Assembly (NCBI RefSeq): GCF_022808695.1
Contig: NZ_JAKZKW010000014.1
Location: 67,683 to 102,925 of the forward strand
Length of the DNA stretch: 35,243 nt
Source: Fundidesulfovibrio soli
GTDB lineage: Bacteria; Desulfobacterota; Desulfovibrionia; Desulfovibrionales; Desulfovibrionaceae
Reading direction: 5' to 3'
The notes under the pieces were generated by a model. The model made no database searches and was not told the DNA's origin. It worked only from the letters and a program-made list of their open reading frames with translations. Each line of letters opens with the position of its first letter. Position 1 is the first letter of the stretch. The position numbers and the translations under genes were made by a program. This document shows, one piece after another, positions 1 to 7,554 of the stretch.

Positions 1-75
1 CCTGGGCCTGCTCCGGGCCGGGCAAGCCGATATATTTGAAGAATATCGTCATTCCCGGCCCGGAGCAGGCCCAGG
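1..75. repeat. Long palindrome with AT-rich loop, copy 1
   Basis: Positions 1-22 and 54-75 are perfect reverse complements (22-bp GC-rich arms) around a 31-nt loop. The loop carries an AT-rich core at 30-47, ATATATTTGAAGAATATC, which recurs in inverted orientation at 2350-2367 inside a second palindrome. Similarity to the second copy continues for about 30 nt beyond the right arm, including a GGTTCA stretch near 90. The left arm abuts the window edge, so it may be longer. It could act as a terminator of an upstream gene or be a mobile palindromic unit; the shared loop favours the latter. Confidence 0.75.
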
Positions 76-269
76 ACGGAGCCGGCGCGGTTCACTGCGG
101 CAGTGTGGCAGGGCAAAAACGTGAGGCACCCCCTTGCGTGGGACGGACACCCGGCGGTTCACGGCGGCAGGACTGCAATCCGGGAACACGAAACCGGGCC
201 GATTGCACCCTGCGGCCCATAATACGCAAAATTTCCGCCGAACGGCGTGAGACGAATCAAGGACTGGTT

Positions 270-1031
270 ATGATGCTCAAGGACAAGACCGTGGTGGTGC
301 TGGGCGGCGCGGGCCTTCTGGGCCGCAGGATCGTCGCGGCCGTGCTGGCCGAAGGCGGCAAAGCGGCCATCGCCGACTTCGACCTGGCCCGGGCCGAGGC
401 CGTCGCGACGGAATTCCCGGCCGGGGACGTCTCCTGCCATCAGGTGGACATGACCAGCGCCACCTCCCTGGACGAGTGCATCGCCCAGGTCACGGACCTG
501 CGCGGGCGCATCGACGCCCTGGTCTGCACAGCCTACCCCCGCAACAAGAACTACGGCCGCAAGCTGGAGGACGTGACCTACGCCGACTTCAGCGAGAACG
601 TCTCCCTGCACCTGGGGGGCTACTTCCTGGCGGCGCAGCGCTTCAGCCTGGCCTTCACCGCCCAGGGCGGGGGCAACGTGGTGTTCCTCTCCTCGATTTA
701 CGGGGTGATGGCCCCGCGCTTCGAGATCTACGACGGAACGCCCATGACCATGCCCGTGGAGTACGCGGCCATCAAGGCGGCGCTCCAGCACTTGGCCAAA
801 TACTTCGCCAAATATTTCAGGGGCAACGGCATACGCTACAACTGCCTGAGCCCCGGCGGCATCCTGGACGCCCAGCCCGAGGCCTTCCTGGCGGCCTACA
901 ACCGCCACGGCATGAGCAAGGGCATGCTCGACCCCGATGACATCATGGGCACTATCGTATACCTGCTGTCCGATGCCTCGGCCTACGTGAACGGGCAGAA
1001 CATCGTGGTGGACGACGGCTGGACCCTCTAG
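270..1031 (+). CDS. ptmA: PtmA-type SDR oxidoreductase (legionaminic acid pathway)
   Basis: A 253-residue short-chain dehydrogenase/reductase. The N-terminus has the Rossmann glycine motif GGAGLLG (about residues 12-18), a serine in FLSSIYG and the catalytic YxxxK pair in YAAIK, and it ends with the NGQNIVVDDG segment common in SDRs. The pattern AYPRNKNYGRK followed by LHLGGYF matches my recollection of Campylobacter PtmA, a flagellin-modification protein linked to the GDP-sugar feed of legionaminic acid synthesis. The open frame extends back to 36, but residues before the tandem ATG at 270/273 look non-coding and overlap the palindromic repeat, so I place the start at 270. It precedes legB by 127 bp. 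Its exact substrate is not deducible here. Confidence 0.85.
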   Translation: MMLKDKTVVVLGGAGLLGRRIVAAVLAEGGKAAIADFDLARAEAVATEFPAGDVSCHQVDMTSATSLDECIAQVTDLRGRIDALVCTAYPRNKNYGRKLEDVTYADFSENVSLHLGGYFLAAQRFSLAFTAQGGGNVVFLSSIYGVMAPRFEIYDGTPMTMPVEYAAIKAALQHLAKYFAKYFRGNGIRYNCLSPGGILDAQPEAFLAAYNRHGMSKGMLDPDDIMGTIVYLLSDASAYVNGQNIVVDDGWTL

Positions 1032-1041
1032 CGTGAACACC

Positions 1042-1067
1042 TTGAAAAACATGCCTATGTTTTTCAA
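1042..1067. repeat. AT-rich palindrome upstream of legB
   Basis: TTGAAAAACAT (1042-1052) and ATGTTTTTCAA (1057-1067) form a perfect 11-bp stem with a GCCT loop in a 127-bp gap between ptmA and legB. It is strikingly AT-rich for this neighbourhood. It could be an operator, a promoter element (TTGAAA resembles a -35 box, but no good -10 is visible) or a weak terminator. Each arm resembles the TTGAAGAATAT core of the palindromes at 1-75 and 2323-2395 with two differences in eleven bases. Confidence 0.5.
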
Positions 1068-1158
1068 ACTTAAATCACTGGTTTTGCGTGGCGCACCCTC
1101 GATCTCCGGGGACTGACTCCGGGAAACAGCGAGCAAAACCAACACGGGCGGGACGCGT

Positions 1159-2169
1159 ATGCAGCTTGCGGGCAAGAAAATCCTGGTCACCGGGGCCGAC
1201 GGCTTCATCGGCTCGCACCTCACCGAGCGCCTGGTGCGCATGGGCTGCGACGTGCGGGCCTTCGTGCTCTACAACTCCTTCAACTCCTGGGGCTGGCTGG
1301 ATTCCTCGCCCGCCGAGATCCGCAGGAGCCTGGACGTGTTCGCGGGCGACATCCGCGACCCCAACGGCGTGCGCACCGCCATGCGCGGCTGCGACGTGGT
1401 GCTGCACCTGGCCGCGCTCATCGCCATCCCCTATTCCTACCACTCGCCCGACACCTACGTGGACACCAACGTGAAGGGCACGCTCAACGTGGTCCAGGCC
1501 GCGCGGGACCTGGGCGTCTCCCGCGTGGTGCACACCTCCACCAGCGAGGTGTACGGCACGGCCCGCTTCGTGCCCATCACCGAGGAGCACCCTTTGCAGG
1601 GGCAGTCGCCCTATTCCGCCTCCAAGATCGGGGCGGACCAGATCGCGCTGTCGTTCTACTCCTCCTTCGAGACGCCGGTGAGCGTGATCCGGCCCTTCAA
1701 CACCTACGGCCCGCGCCAGTCGGCCAGGGCCGTGATCCCCACGGTCATCACCCAGATCGCGGGCGGCAGCCGCGTGATCAAGCTGGGCGCGCTGCATCCC
1801 ACCAGGGACTTCAACTACGTGGCCGACACCGTGGGCGGGTTCGTGGCCGTGGCAGAAGCGGACGCGGCCGTGGGCGAGGTGGTCAACGTGGGCTCCAATT
1901 TCGAGGTCTCCATCGGGGACACGGTGCGCCTGATCGCCGAGGTCATGGGCGCGGACGTGGAGGTGCTCTGCGACCAGGAGCGCCTGCGCCCGGCCAAGAG
2001 CGAGGTGGAGCGCCTCTGGGCGGACAACGCCAAGGCCCTGCGCCTGGCGGGCTGGCAGCCGGAGTACGGCGGGCTGGAGGGCTTCCGGCGCGGCCTGGCC
2101 GAAACGGCCGCCTGGTTCACCGACCCGGAGAACCTGCGGCTCTACAAGGCGGACAGGTATAATATCTAG
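1159..2169 (+). CDS. legB: LegB: NAD-dependent 4,6-dehydratase (GDP-GlcNAc type)
   Basis: A 336-residue extended SDR of the sugar-nucleotide 4,6-dehydratase family. The NAD motif GADGFIG is at residues 12-18, the active-site stretch TSTSEVYGTA follows, and the catalytic Tyr152/Lys156 pair lies in YSASK. Length and the LegC-LegH-LegI-LegG-PtmE neighbours identify it as the first committed enzyme of legionaminic acid synthesis, converting a nucleotide-linked GlcNAc to the 4-keto-6-deoxy sugar in the cytoplasm. The presence of ptmE suggests the GDP- rather than UDP-linked substrate; that is inference. The ATG at 1159 follows GGGCGGGA and directly begins the Rossmann strand. Confidence 0.9.
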   Translation: MQLAGKKILVTGADGFIGSHLTERLVRMGCDVRAFVLYNSFNSWGWLDSSPAEIRRSLDVFAGDIRDPNGVRTAMRGCDVVLHLAALIAIPYSYHSPDTYVDTNVKGTLNVVQAARDLGVSRVVHTSTSEVYGTARFVPITEEHPLQGQSPYSASKIGADQIALSFYSSFETPVSVIRPFNTYGPRQSARAVIPTVITQIAGGSRVIKLGALHPTRDFNYVADTVGGFVAVAEADAAVGEVVNVGSNFEVSIGDTVRLIAEVMGADVEVLCDQERLRPAKSEVERLWADNAKALRLAGWQPEYGGLEGFRRGLAETAAWFTDPENLRLYKADRYNI

Positions 2170-2202
2170 GGGATAAGAGGGGCGGGGGGATGCCTCCGGC
2201 GG

Positions 2203-2225
2203 CCAAAGGGAGTTCCTCCCTTTGG
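2203..2225 (+). terminator. Hairpin downstream of legB
   Basis: CCAAAGGGAG (2203-2212) pairs with CTCCCTTTGG (2216-2225) across a TTC loop, 34 nt after the legB stop. No U-run follows, so termination may be weak. From memory, hairpins preceded by a CCTCCGGCGG sequence are frequent after genes in Desulfovibrio relatives; this one has that lead at 2193-2202. Confidence 0.5.
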
Positions 2226-2280
2226 AATCCCATTCCGCTTCGCGCCCACAGCTGAAATAATCAGGGCGATGGGTTTCTGA

Positions 2281-2395
2281 AACCTGGACCATGCTTCCGC
2301 CATGAACCATGCCGGGTTGCGCCCCTGCCTCCGCCGCGCCGGGAGCGGGGATATTCTTCAAATATATTCACGTTCCCGGCGCGGCGAAGGCAGGG
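2281..2395. repeat. Long palindrome with AT-rich loop, copy 2 (inverted)
   Basis: Arms 2323-2344 and 2374-2395 are complementary over 22 bp with one mismatch and enclose a 29-nt loop. The loop core at 2350-2367 is the exact reverse complement of the core of copy 1 (30-47). Flanking sequence at about 2281-2322 resembles, on the other strand, the region just right of copy 1, with a shared GGTTCA motif. The arms differ in sequence between copies but each is self-complementary. The element separates legB from legC, which would normally be tightly linked. The remaining 266-bp gap (2170-2435) shows no gene. Confidence 0.75.
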
Positions 2396-2435
2396 CGGAA
2401 GCCTCAAACACGAAGGATTTCACACAATATACGCC

Positions 2436-3593
2436 ATGAGCACCTTCGAACAGATCGTCCGCATCGTCCGGGCCGCGCACCGCGCCCCGGAGGGCTTCGT
2501 CCCCCTGCACGCCCCGGTTTTCGGGGGCAACGAGGGGGCCTACGTGCAGGAGACCATCGACTCCACCTTCGTCTCCTCCGTGGGGGCCTTCGTGGACCGC
2601 TTCGAGGCCATGCTGCGCGAGATCACCAGTGCGGCCTGCGCCGTGGCCACGGTCAACGGCACGGCGGCCCTGCACGCGGCCCTGCGCCTGGCGGGCGTGG
2701 AGCAGGGCGAACTGGTGCTCACCCAGACGCTCAGCTTCGCGGCCACCTGCAACGCCGTAGCCTACTGCGGGGCCTCTCCGGCCTTCGTGGACGTGGATGC
2801 CGACACCCTGGGCCTCTCCCCCGACGCCCTGCGGGATTTCCTGGAAACCAACTGCGAAAGCGCAAACGGCCAGGTGCGCGAGAAGGCCAGCGGGCGGCGC
2901 GTGGCGGCCTGCGTGCCCATGCACACCTTCGGCCACCCCTGCCGCATCGAGGCCATCGCCGACATCTGCGCCGCCTGGGGCATCCCCCTGGTGGAGGACG
3001 CGGCCGAGTCCCTGGGCTCCGCCTCGGGCGGACGCCACACGGGCATCTTCGGGCTCCTGGGCACCCTCAGCTTCAACGGCAACAAGATCGTCACCTGCGG
3101 GGGCGGCGGGGCCATCCTGACCAACGACGAGACCCTGGGACGCCGCGCCAAGCACATCACCACCACGGCCAAGGTGCCGCACCGCTGGCTCTACCGCCAC
3201 GACGAGCTGGGCTTCAACTACCGCCTGCCCAACCTGAACGCAGCCCTGGGCTGCGCGCAGCTGGAGCGCCTGCCCCGCTTCCTGGCGGACAAGCGCGCCC
3301 TGGCCGCCGAGTACGCCACAGCCTTCAAGGGCCTGCCCCTGGCCTTCGTGGACGCCCGGGAGGGCACCACGCCCAACTTCTGGCTCAACGCCCTGCTTCT
3401 GGAAAGCCGGGACCAGCGCGACGCCTTCCTGGAATTCTCCAATGATGCCGGAGTTATGACGCGCCCCGTCTGGGAGCCGCTGCACACCCTGCCCATGTAC
3501 GCCCAGGCCCCGCGCGGCCCCTTGGACATTTCCCTGGACATCGCGGACAGGCTGGTGAACATTCCGAGCAGTTTCCGCAACATAACACCCTAG
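2436..3593 (+). CDS. legC: LegC: PLP-dependent aminotransferase
   Basis: A 385-residue DegT/DnrJ/EryC1/StrS aminotransferase. It opens with the LegC-like pattern PLHAPVFGGNE and STFVSSVG. The cofactor-binding lysine is Lys217 in SFNGNKIVTCGGGG, and VEDAAESLGS supplies the PLP-contacting aspartate. It should transfer an amino group to C4 of the keto sugar made by LegB. The chosen ATG has a poor ribosome-binding site (GAAGGA lies about 18 nt upstream), but the N-terminus matches the family length. It follows palindrome copy 2, so it may have its own promoter or be read through from legB. Confidence 0.9.
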   Translation: MSTFEQIVRIVRAAHRAPEGFVPLHAPVFGGNEGAYVQETIDSTFVSSVGAFVDRFEAMLREITSAACAVATVNGTAALHAALRLAGVEQGELVLTQTLSFAATCNAVAYCGASPAFVDVDADTLGLSPDALRDFLETNCESANGQVREKASGRRVAACVPMHTFGHPCRIEAIADICAAWGIPLVEDAAESLGSASGGRHTGIFGLLGTLSFNGNKIVTCGGGGAILTNDETLGRRAKHITTTAKVPHRWLYRHDELGFNYRLPNLNAALGCAQLERLPRFLADKRALAAEYATAFKGLPLAFVDAREGTTPNFWLNALLLESRDQRDAFLEFSNDAGVMTRPVWEPLHTLPMYAQAPRGPLDISLDIADRLVNIPSSFRNITP

Positions 3594-3604
3594 ACGGACC
3601 AGCC

Positions 3605-4246
3605 ATGACCCCCGACCCGGAAGCCATCCTGCTCGTAGGCGGCGGCGGCCACTGCCGCTCCGTCATCGACGTGCTGGAGGCGGCCGGCCGCAGGATCGCT
3701 GGCGTGGTGGAGCGCCCTGGCAGCGGCGTCAGTGAGGTGCTCGGGCACCCTGTGCTGGGCACCGACGAGGACCTGCCCGCCCTGGCCCGCCTCTACCGCT
3801 TCGCGCTCATCACCGTGGGCCAGCTTGAGAGCCCGCAGCCGCGCATGCGCCTGGCCGCGCTCCTCAAGGAGCTGGGCTTCTCCTTCCCCGCCGTGGCCTC
3901 GCCCCTGGCGCGGGTCTCGCCCCACGCCAGCCTGGGCCAAGGCACTGTCGTGCACCACTTCGCGGTGGTCAACGCCGGGGCGCGCGTGGGCGCGCACTGC
4001 ATCCTGAACACGCGCGCCCTCGTGGAGCACGACGCCGCAGTGGGCGACTTCTGCCACGTCTCCACCGGCGCGGTGCTCAACGGCGGGACGTCCGTTGGCG
4101 AGGGGTGCTTCATCGGCAGCGGCGCCATCTGCCGCGACAACATTTCCATCGGCGCGGGCTGCTTCGTGGCCATGGGCGTGCGCGTGCTCGCACCCCTGGC
4201 CCCTGGGGCGCGGCTCACGCCCGGCAACATCCGGGGGAACACATGA
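3605..4246 (+). CDS. legH: LegH: NeuD/PglD-type N-acetyltransferase
   Basis: A 213-residue protein with an N-terminal sugar-binding Rossmann-like part (LLVGGGGHCRSVID) and a C-terminal left-handed beta-helix of hexapeptide repeats (for example VSPHASLGQGTVV, then VGAHCILN and VGEGCFIGSGA). This is the NeuD/PglD architecture. In this operon it should acetylate the C4 amino group produced by LegC. It starts 12 nt after legC and its stop overlaps the start of legI as ATGA at 4243-4246, consistent with translational coupling. Confidence 0.88.
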   Translation: MTPDPEAILLVGGGGHCRSVIDVLEAAGRRIAGVVERPGSGVSEVLGHPVLGTDEDLPALARLYRFALITVGQLESPQPRMRLAALLKELGFSFPAVASPLARVSPHASLGQGTVVHHFAVVNAGARVGAHCILNTRALVEHDAAVGDFCHVSTGAVLNGGTSVGEGCFIGSGAICRDNISIGAGCFVAMGVRVLAPLAPGARLTPGNIRGNT

Positions 4247-5274
4247 GCCAAGGCAGCGCATCCCGGCGCCCCGTGCTGGTCATCGCCGAGGCCGGGGTCA
4301 ACCACAACGGGGACATGGCCCGCGCGCTGGACATGGTGGACGCCGCCGCCGAGGCCGGGGCGGACATCATCAAGTTCCAGACCTTCAAGGCCGAGCGCCT
4401 GGCCGCCGCCTCCGCCCCCAAGGCCGCCTACCAGAAGGAGCGCACCGGCTCCGGGGAATCCCAACTGGAGATGCTCAGGAAGCTGGAGCTGGACGTGGCC
4501 GCCCACGAGACCCTGATCGAGCGCTGCACCATGCGCGGGGTGGCCTTCCTCTCCTCCCCGTTCGACCTGGAGAGCGTGGACCTGCTGCGCCGCCTGGGCT
4601 CGCCCATCTTCAAGGTGCCCTCGGGCGAGATCACCAACCTGCCCTACCTGCGGGCCGTCGCGGACGCCGGGCTGCCGGTGCTGCTCTCCACGGGCATGGC
4701 GGACCTGGGCGACATCGAAGCCGCCCTGGCCGTGTTCGAGGCCAAGGGCGTGGAACTATCGTGCATCACGGTGCTGCACTGCACCACCCAGTACCCCACG
4801 CCCATGGACGAGGTGAACCTGCGGGCCATGAACACCATCGCGGCCGCCTTCCCCGGTGTGAACGTGGGCTACTCCGACCATACGAAAGGCATCGAGGTGC
4901 CCATCGCGGCCGTGGCCCTGGGCGCGACAGTGATCGAAAAGCACTTCACCCTGGACAGGTTCCTGCCCGGCCCGGACCACGCCGCCAGCCTGGAGCCCCG
5001 GGAGCTCGCGGCCATGGTGCGCGCCATCCGCAACATCGAGCTGGCCCTGGGCGACGGGCGCAAGCGCCCCACCGCCTCGGAGCTGCCCAACCGCGCCGTG
5101 GCCCGCAAGAGCATCGTGGCCGCCAGGGCCATCGCGGCGGGCGAAATCTTCACCGACGAGAACCTGACCGCCAAGCGGCCCGGCACGGGCCTTTCCCCCA
5201 TGCGCTGGGATGCGGTGCTGGGGCGCACTGCCGCCAGAGACTACCAACCCGACGAACAGATCGAGCTGCCGTGA
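4243..5274 (+). CDS. legI: LegI: legionaminic acid synthase (NeuB family)
   Basis: A 343-residue sialic acid synthase family enzyme. The N-terminal TIM barrel begins IAEAGVNHNGD; further family marks are FQTFKAERL, PSGEITNLPYL, LLSTGM, HCTTQYPTP and GYSDHT. The C-terminal SAF (antifreeze-like) domain is visible as RKSIVAARAIAAGE and beyond. It condenses a 6-deoxy-2,4-diamino-hexose with phosphoenolpyruvate to give legionaminic acid. The frame is open upstream, but ATG 4243 overlaps the legH stop and starts the conserved domain, so it is preferred. Its stop overlaps the legG start. Position beside LegB/C/H/G argues for the Leg rather than the Neu5Ac substrate. Confidence 0.92.
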   Translation: MSQGSASRRPVLVIAEAGVNHNGDMARALDMVDAAAEAGADIIKFQTFKAERLAAASAPKAAYQKERTGSGESQLEMLRKLELDVAAHETLIERCTMRGVAFLSSPFDLESVDLLRRLGSPIFKVPSGEITNLPYLRAVADAGLPVLLSTGMADLGDIEAALAVFEAKGVELSCITVLHCTTQYPTPMDEVNLRAMNTIAAAFPGVNVGYSDHTKGIEVPIAAVALGATVIEKHFTLDRFLPGPDHAASLEPRELAAMVRAIRNIELALGDGRKRPTASELPNRAVARKSIVAARAIAAGEIFTDENLTAKRPGTGLSPMRWDAVLGRTAARDYQPDEQIELP

Positions 5275-6437
5275 AAGCCGCCAAGCACTCCGTCTGCGTC
5301 TTCACCGGCACCCGGGCCGACTACGGGCTTCTGAAGCCCCTGCTGGAGGCCCTGCGCGCCGACCCGGACTGCGCCCTGCGCCTGCTGGTCAGCGGCAGCC
5401 ACCTCTCCGCCGAGCACGGCATGACCGTCTCCGAGATCCGCGCCGACGGCTTCGAACCCGACGAATGCGTGGAGATGCTTGGTGACGCCGACAGCCCGGA
5501 GGCCGTGTGCGCGGGCATGGGCCGGGCCCTGGCGGGCTACGGCCCGGCGCTCGGCCGCCTGGCCCCGGACCTGCTGGTGGTGTTGGGCGACCGCTATGAG
5601 GCGCTCTGCGCCGCTGCCGCCGCAGTGGTCATGGGCGTGCCCGTGGCGCACATCGCCGGAGGCGAGCTGACCTACGGGGCCACGGACGACGCCTTCCGCC
5701 ACGCCATCACCAAGCTCTCCCGCCTGCACTTCGTCAGCGCCGAGCCCTACCGTAAGCGCGTGATCCAGATGGGCGAAAACCCGGACACGGTGTTCACCGT
5801 GGGCGACCCGGGCCTGGACGGCCTGCGCCCCGAAAGCCTGCTCACCCGCGCCGAGGTGGCCAAGGCCCTGGACATAGGGGAGGAGCAACCCTTCCTGCTG
5901 GTCACCTTCCACCCCGTCACCCAGGAGGGGCACAGCTCCGCCGCGCAGTGCGAGGCACTGCTGGACGCCCTGGAGGCTTTTCCGGAGCTGGCTATCGTGT
6001 TCACCGGGGTCAACGCCGACGCCCACGGCCGCGAACACGCCCGGCTCATCGCGGAGCGCGTGGCCGCGCATCCGTCCAACTGGCGGCTGTTCGCCTCGCT
6101 GGGGCGGCTGCGCTACCTCTCGGCCATGCGCTGCTGCCAGGCCGTTGTGGGCAACTCCTCCAGCGGCCTGTTGGAGTCGCCCTCCATGGGCGTGCCCGCC
6201 GTGGACATCGGCAACCGCCAGTTGGGTCGCATCCGGCCGGACAACGTGACACACTGCGAGCCGGAGCGGGGCCTGATCGCCCAGGCCGTGCGCCGGGCCC
6301 TGAGCCCCGAATTCCGTAATTTGGCCCGGAACGTGCAAAACCCGTATCACCGCGAGGGCGGCGTGGCCCTGATGCTGGCCGCCATGAAGGCCTGGCTCGC
6401 AGGCCCGCGCGGATTCAAGACTTTTCACGACCTGTGA
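5271..6437 (+). CDS. legG: LegG: hydrolysing nucleotide-sugar 2-epimerase
   Basis: A 388-residue UDP-GlcNAc 2-epimerase family protein of the hydrolysing NeuC/LegG branch. Key stretches are FTGTRADYGLL at the start, LGDRYEAL, HIAGGELTYGATDD, FHPVTQEG and the nucleotide-binding GNSSSGLLE followed by VDIGNRQLGR. It should remove the nucleotide and invert C2 to give 2,4-diacetamido-2,4,6-trideoxymannose for LegI. The start is GTG at 5271, overlapping the legI stop as GTGA; the open frame upstream is an out-of-frame reading of legI. The gene order here is I-G, so coupling ensures LegI and LegG are made together. Confidence 0.9.
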   Translation: MKAAKHSVCVFTGTRADYGLLKPLLEALRADPDCALRLLVSGSHLSAEHGMTVSEIRADGFEPDECVEMLGDADSPEAVCAGMGRALAGYGPALGRLAPDLLVVLGDRYEALCAAAAAVVMGVPVAHIAGGELTYGATDDAFRHAITKLSRLHFVSAEPYRKRVIQMGENPDTVFTVGDPGLDGLRPESLLTRAEVAKALDIGEEQPFLLVTFHPVTQEGHSSAAQCEALLDALEAFPELAIVFTGVNADAHGREHARLIAERVAAHPSNWRLFASLGRLRYLSAMRCCQAVVGNSSSGLLESPSMGVPAVDIGNRQLGRIRPDNVTHCEPERGLIAQAVRRALSPEFRNLARNVQNPYHREGGVALMLAAMKAWLAGPRGFKTFHDL

Positions 6438-6450
6438 GCGGAGGCCCACC

Positions 6451-7548
6451 ATGCAGCCCATGATGCCCGAACAAGACAGAACCCCGTTCGACTGGCGCGC
6501 CCTGGCCATCGCCCCGGACCTGCCCTTCCTGGAGGCCATCCGCAAGATCGAGTCCGGCGCGCAGCAGATCGCCCTGGTGGTGGACGGCAGCGGCAGGCTC
6601 CTGGGCACCGTGTCCGACGGCGACGTGCGCCGGGCCATCCTCTCCAACATCCCGCTGGACAGCCCGGTGAGCCGCGTCATGGAGGGCTCGCCCACCACCA
6701 TCCTCAAGGACGAGGGCCGCCTGGCCGCGCTGCTCAAGATGAAGGAGAAGCTTATCCGCCACATCCCCGTGGTGGACCAGACCGGCCATCTCATCGGCCT
6801 GGAGACGCTCTCCGACCTCCTGCACCTGAACCTGATGCCCAACTCCGTGCTGCTTATGGCCGGGGGGCTGGGCACCCGGCTGGGCGACCTCACCAGGGAT
6901 TGCCCCAAGCCCCTGCTCAATGTCGGCCCCAAGCCCATCCTGGAGATCATCCTGGAGAACTTCATCGAGTACGGCTTCAAACGCTTCTACATCTCGCTCA
7001 ACTACAAGGGCGAGATGATCAAGGAGTACTTCGGGGACGGCTCCCGCTGGGGCGTGAGCATCCACTACATCTGGGAGACGCAGCGCCTGGGCACCGCCGG
7101 GGCGCTCTCCCTGCTGCCGGAGAAGCCCCAGCACTCCCTGGTGGTCATGAACGGCGACATCCTGACACGCGTCAACTTCCGCCACATGCTCGACTTCCAC
7201 GAGCAGCAGCGCGCCGCCGCCACCATGGCCGTGAAGGAGTACTCCTTCCAGGTGCCCTACGGCGTGGTGCGCATCAAGGACGGCACGCGCATGATCTCCC
7301 TGGACGAGAAGCCGGTGCAGAGCTTCTTCGTCAGCGCGGGCATCTACATTCTTCGCCCGGAGCTGATCGAGCTGGTGCCCCGGGGCATGCCCTACGACAT
7401 GCCGGACCTGTTCCAGGCCCTGCTCTCCCAGGGGGACCAGCCCTCGGTGTTCCCGGTACATGAGTACTGGCTGGATATCGGCCAGCGCCCCGACTTCGAC
7501 CGGGCCCACACAGACTACTACCGCGTGTTCGACAAGTCCGGGAACTAG
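6451..7548 (+). CDS. ptmE: PtmE: CBS-domain sugar-1-phosphate nucleotidyltransferase
   Basis: A 365-residue protein with a pair of CBS domains at about residues 10-125 (GTVSDGDVRRAIL, then IPVVDQTGHLIGLETLSDLL) followed by a nucleotidyltransferase domain with the signature MAGGLGTRLGDLT and KPLLNVGPKPILE. It ends with a WLDIGQRPDF segment typical of sugar nucleotidyltransferases. This is the PtmE architecture; in Campylobacter PtmE makes GDP-glucosamine, the entry to the GDP-linked legionaminic route. A good GGAGG precedes ATG 6451. Regulation through the CBS domains by an adenine nucleotide is possible but not shown by sequence. Confidence 0.87.
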   Translation: MQPMMPEQDRTPFDWRALAIAPDLPFLEAIRKIESGAQQIALVVDGSGRLLGTVSDGDVRRAILSNIPLDSPVSRVMEGSPTTILKDEGRLAALLKMKEKLIRHIPVVDQTGHLIGLETLSDLLHLNLMPNSVLLMAGGLGTRLGDLTRDCPKPLLNVGPKPILEIILENFIEYGFKRFYISLNYKGEMIKEYFGDGSRWGVSIHYIWETQRLGTAGALSLLPEKPQHSLVVMNGDILTRVNFRHMLDFHEQQRAAATMAVKEYSFQVPYGVVRIKDGTRMISLDEKPVQSFFVSAGIYILRPELIELVPRGMPYDMPDLFQALLSQGDQPSVFPVHEYWLDIGQRPDFDRAHTDYYRVFDKSGN

Positions 7549-7554
7549 GGCGGC

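Noticed and set aside
159-1241. Long minus-strand open frame over ptmA
   Set aside because: Antisense to a clear SDR gene; composition is the complement of GC-rich codons with no domain pattern.
4095-5270. Upstream extension of the legG frame
   Set aside because: Reads legH and legI out of frame; real LegG begins at the GTG at 5271.
5241-6980. 579-codon minus-strand open frame
   Set aside because: Antisense to legG and ptmE, no recognisable domain; high-GC shadow.
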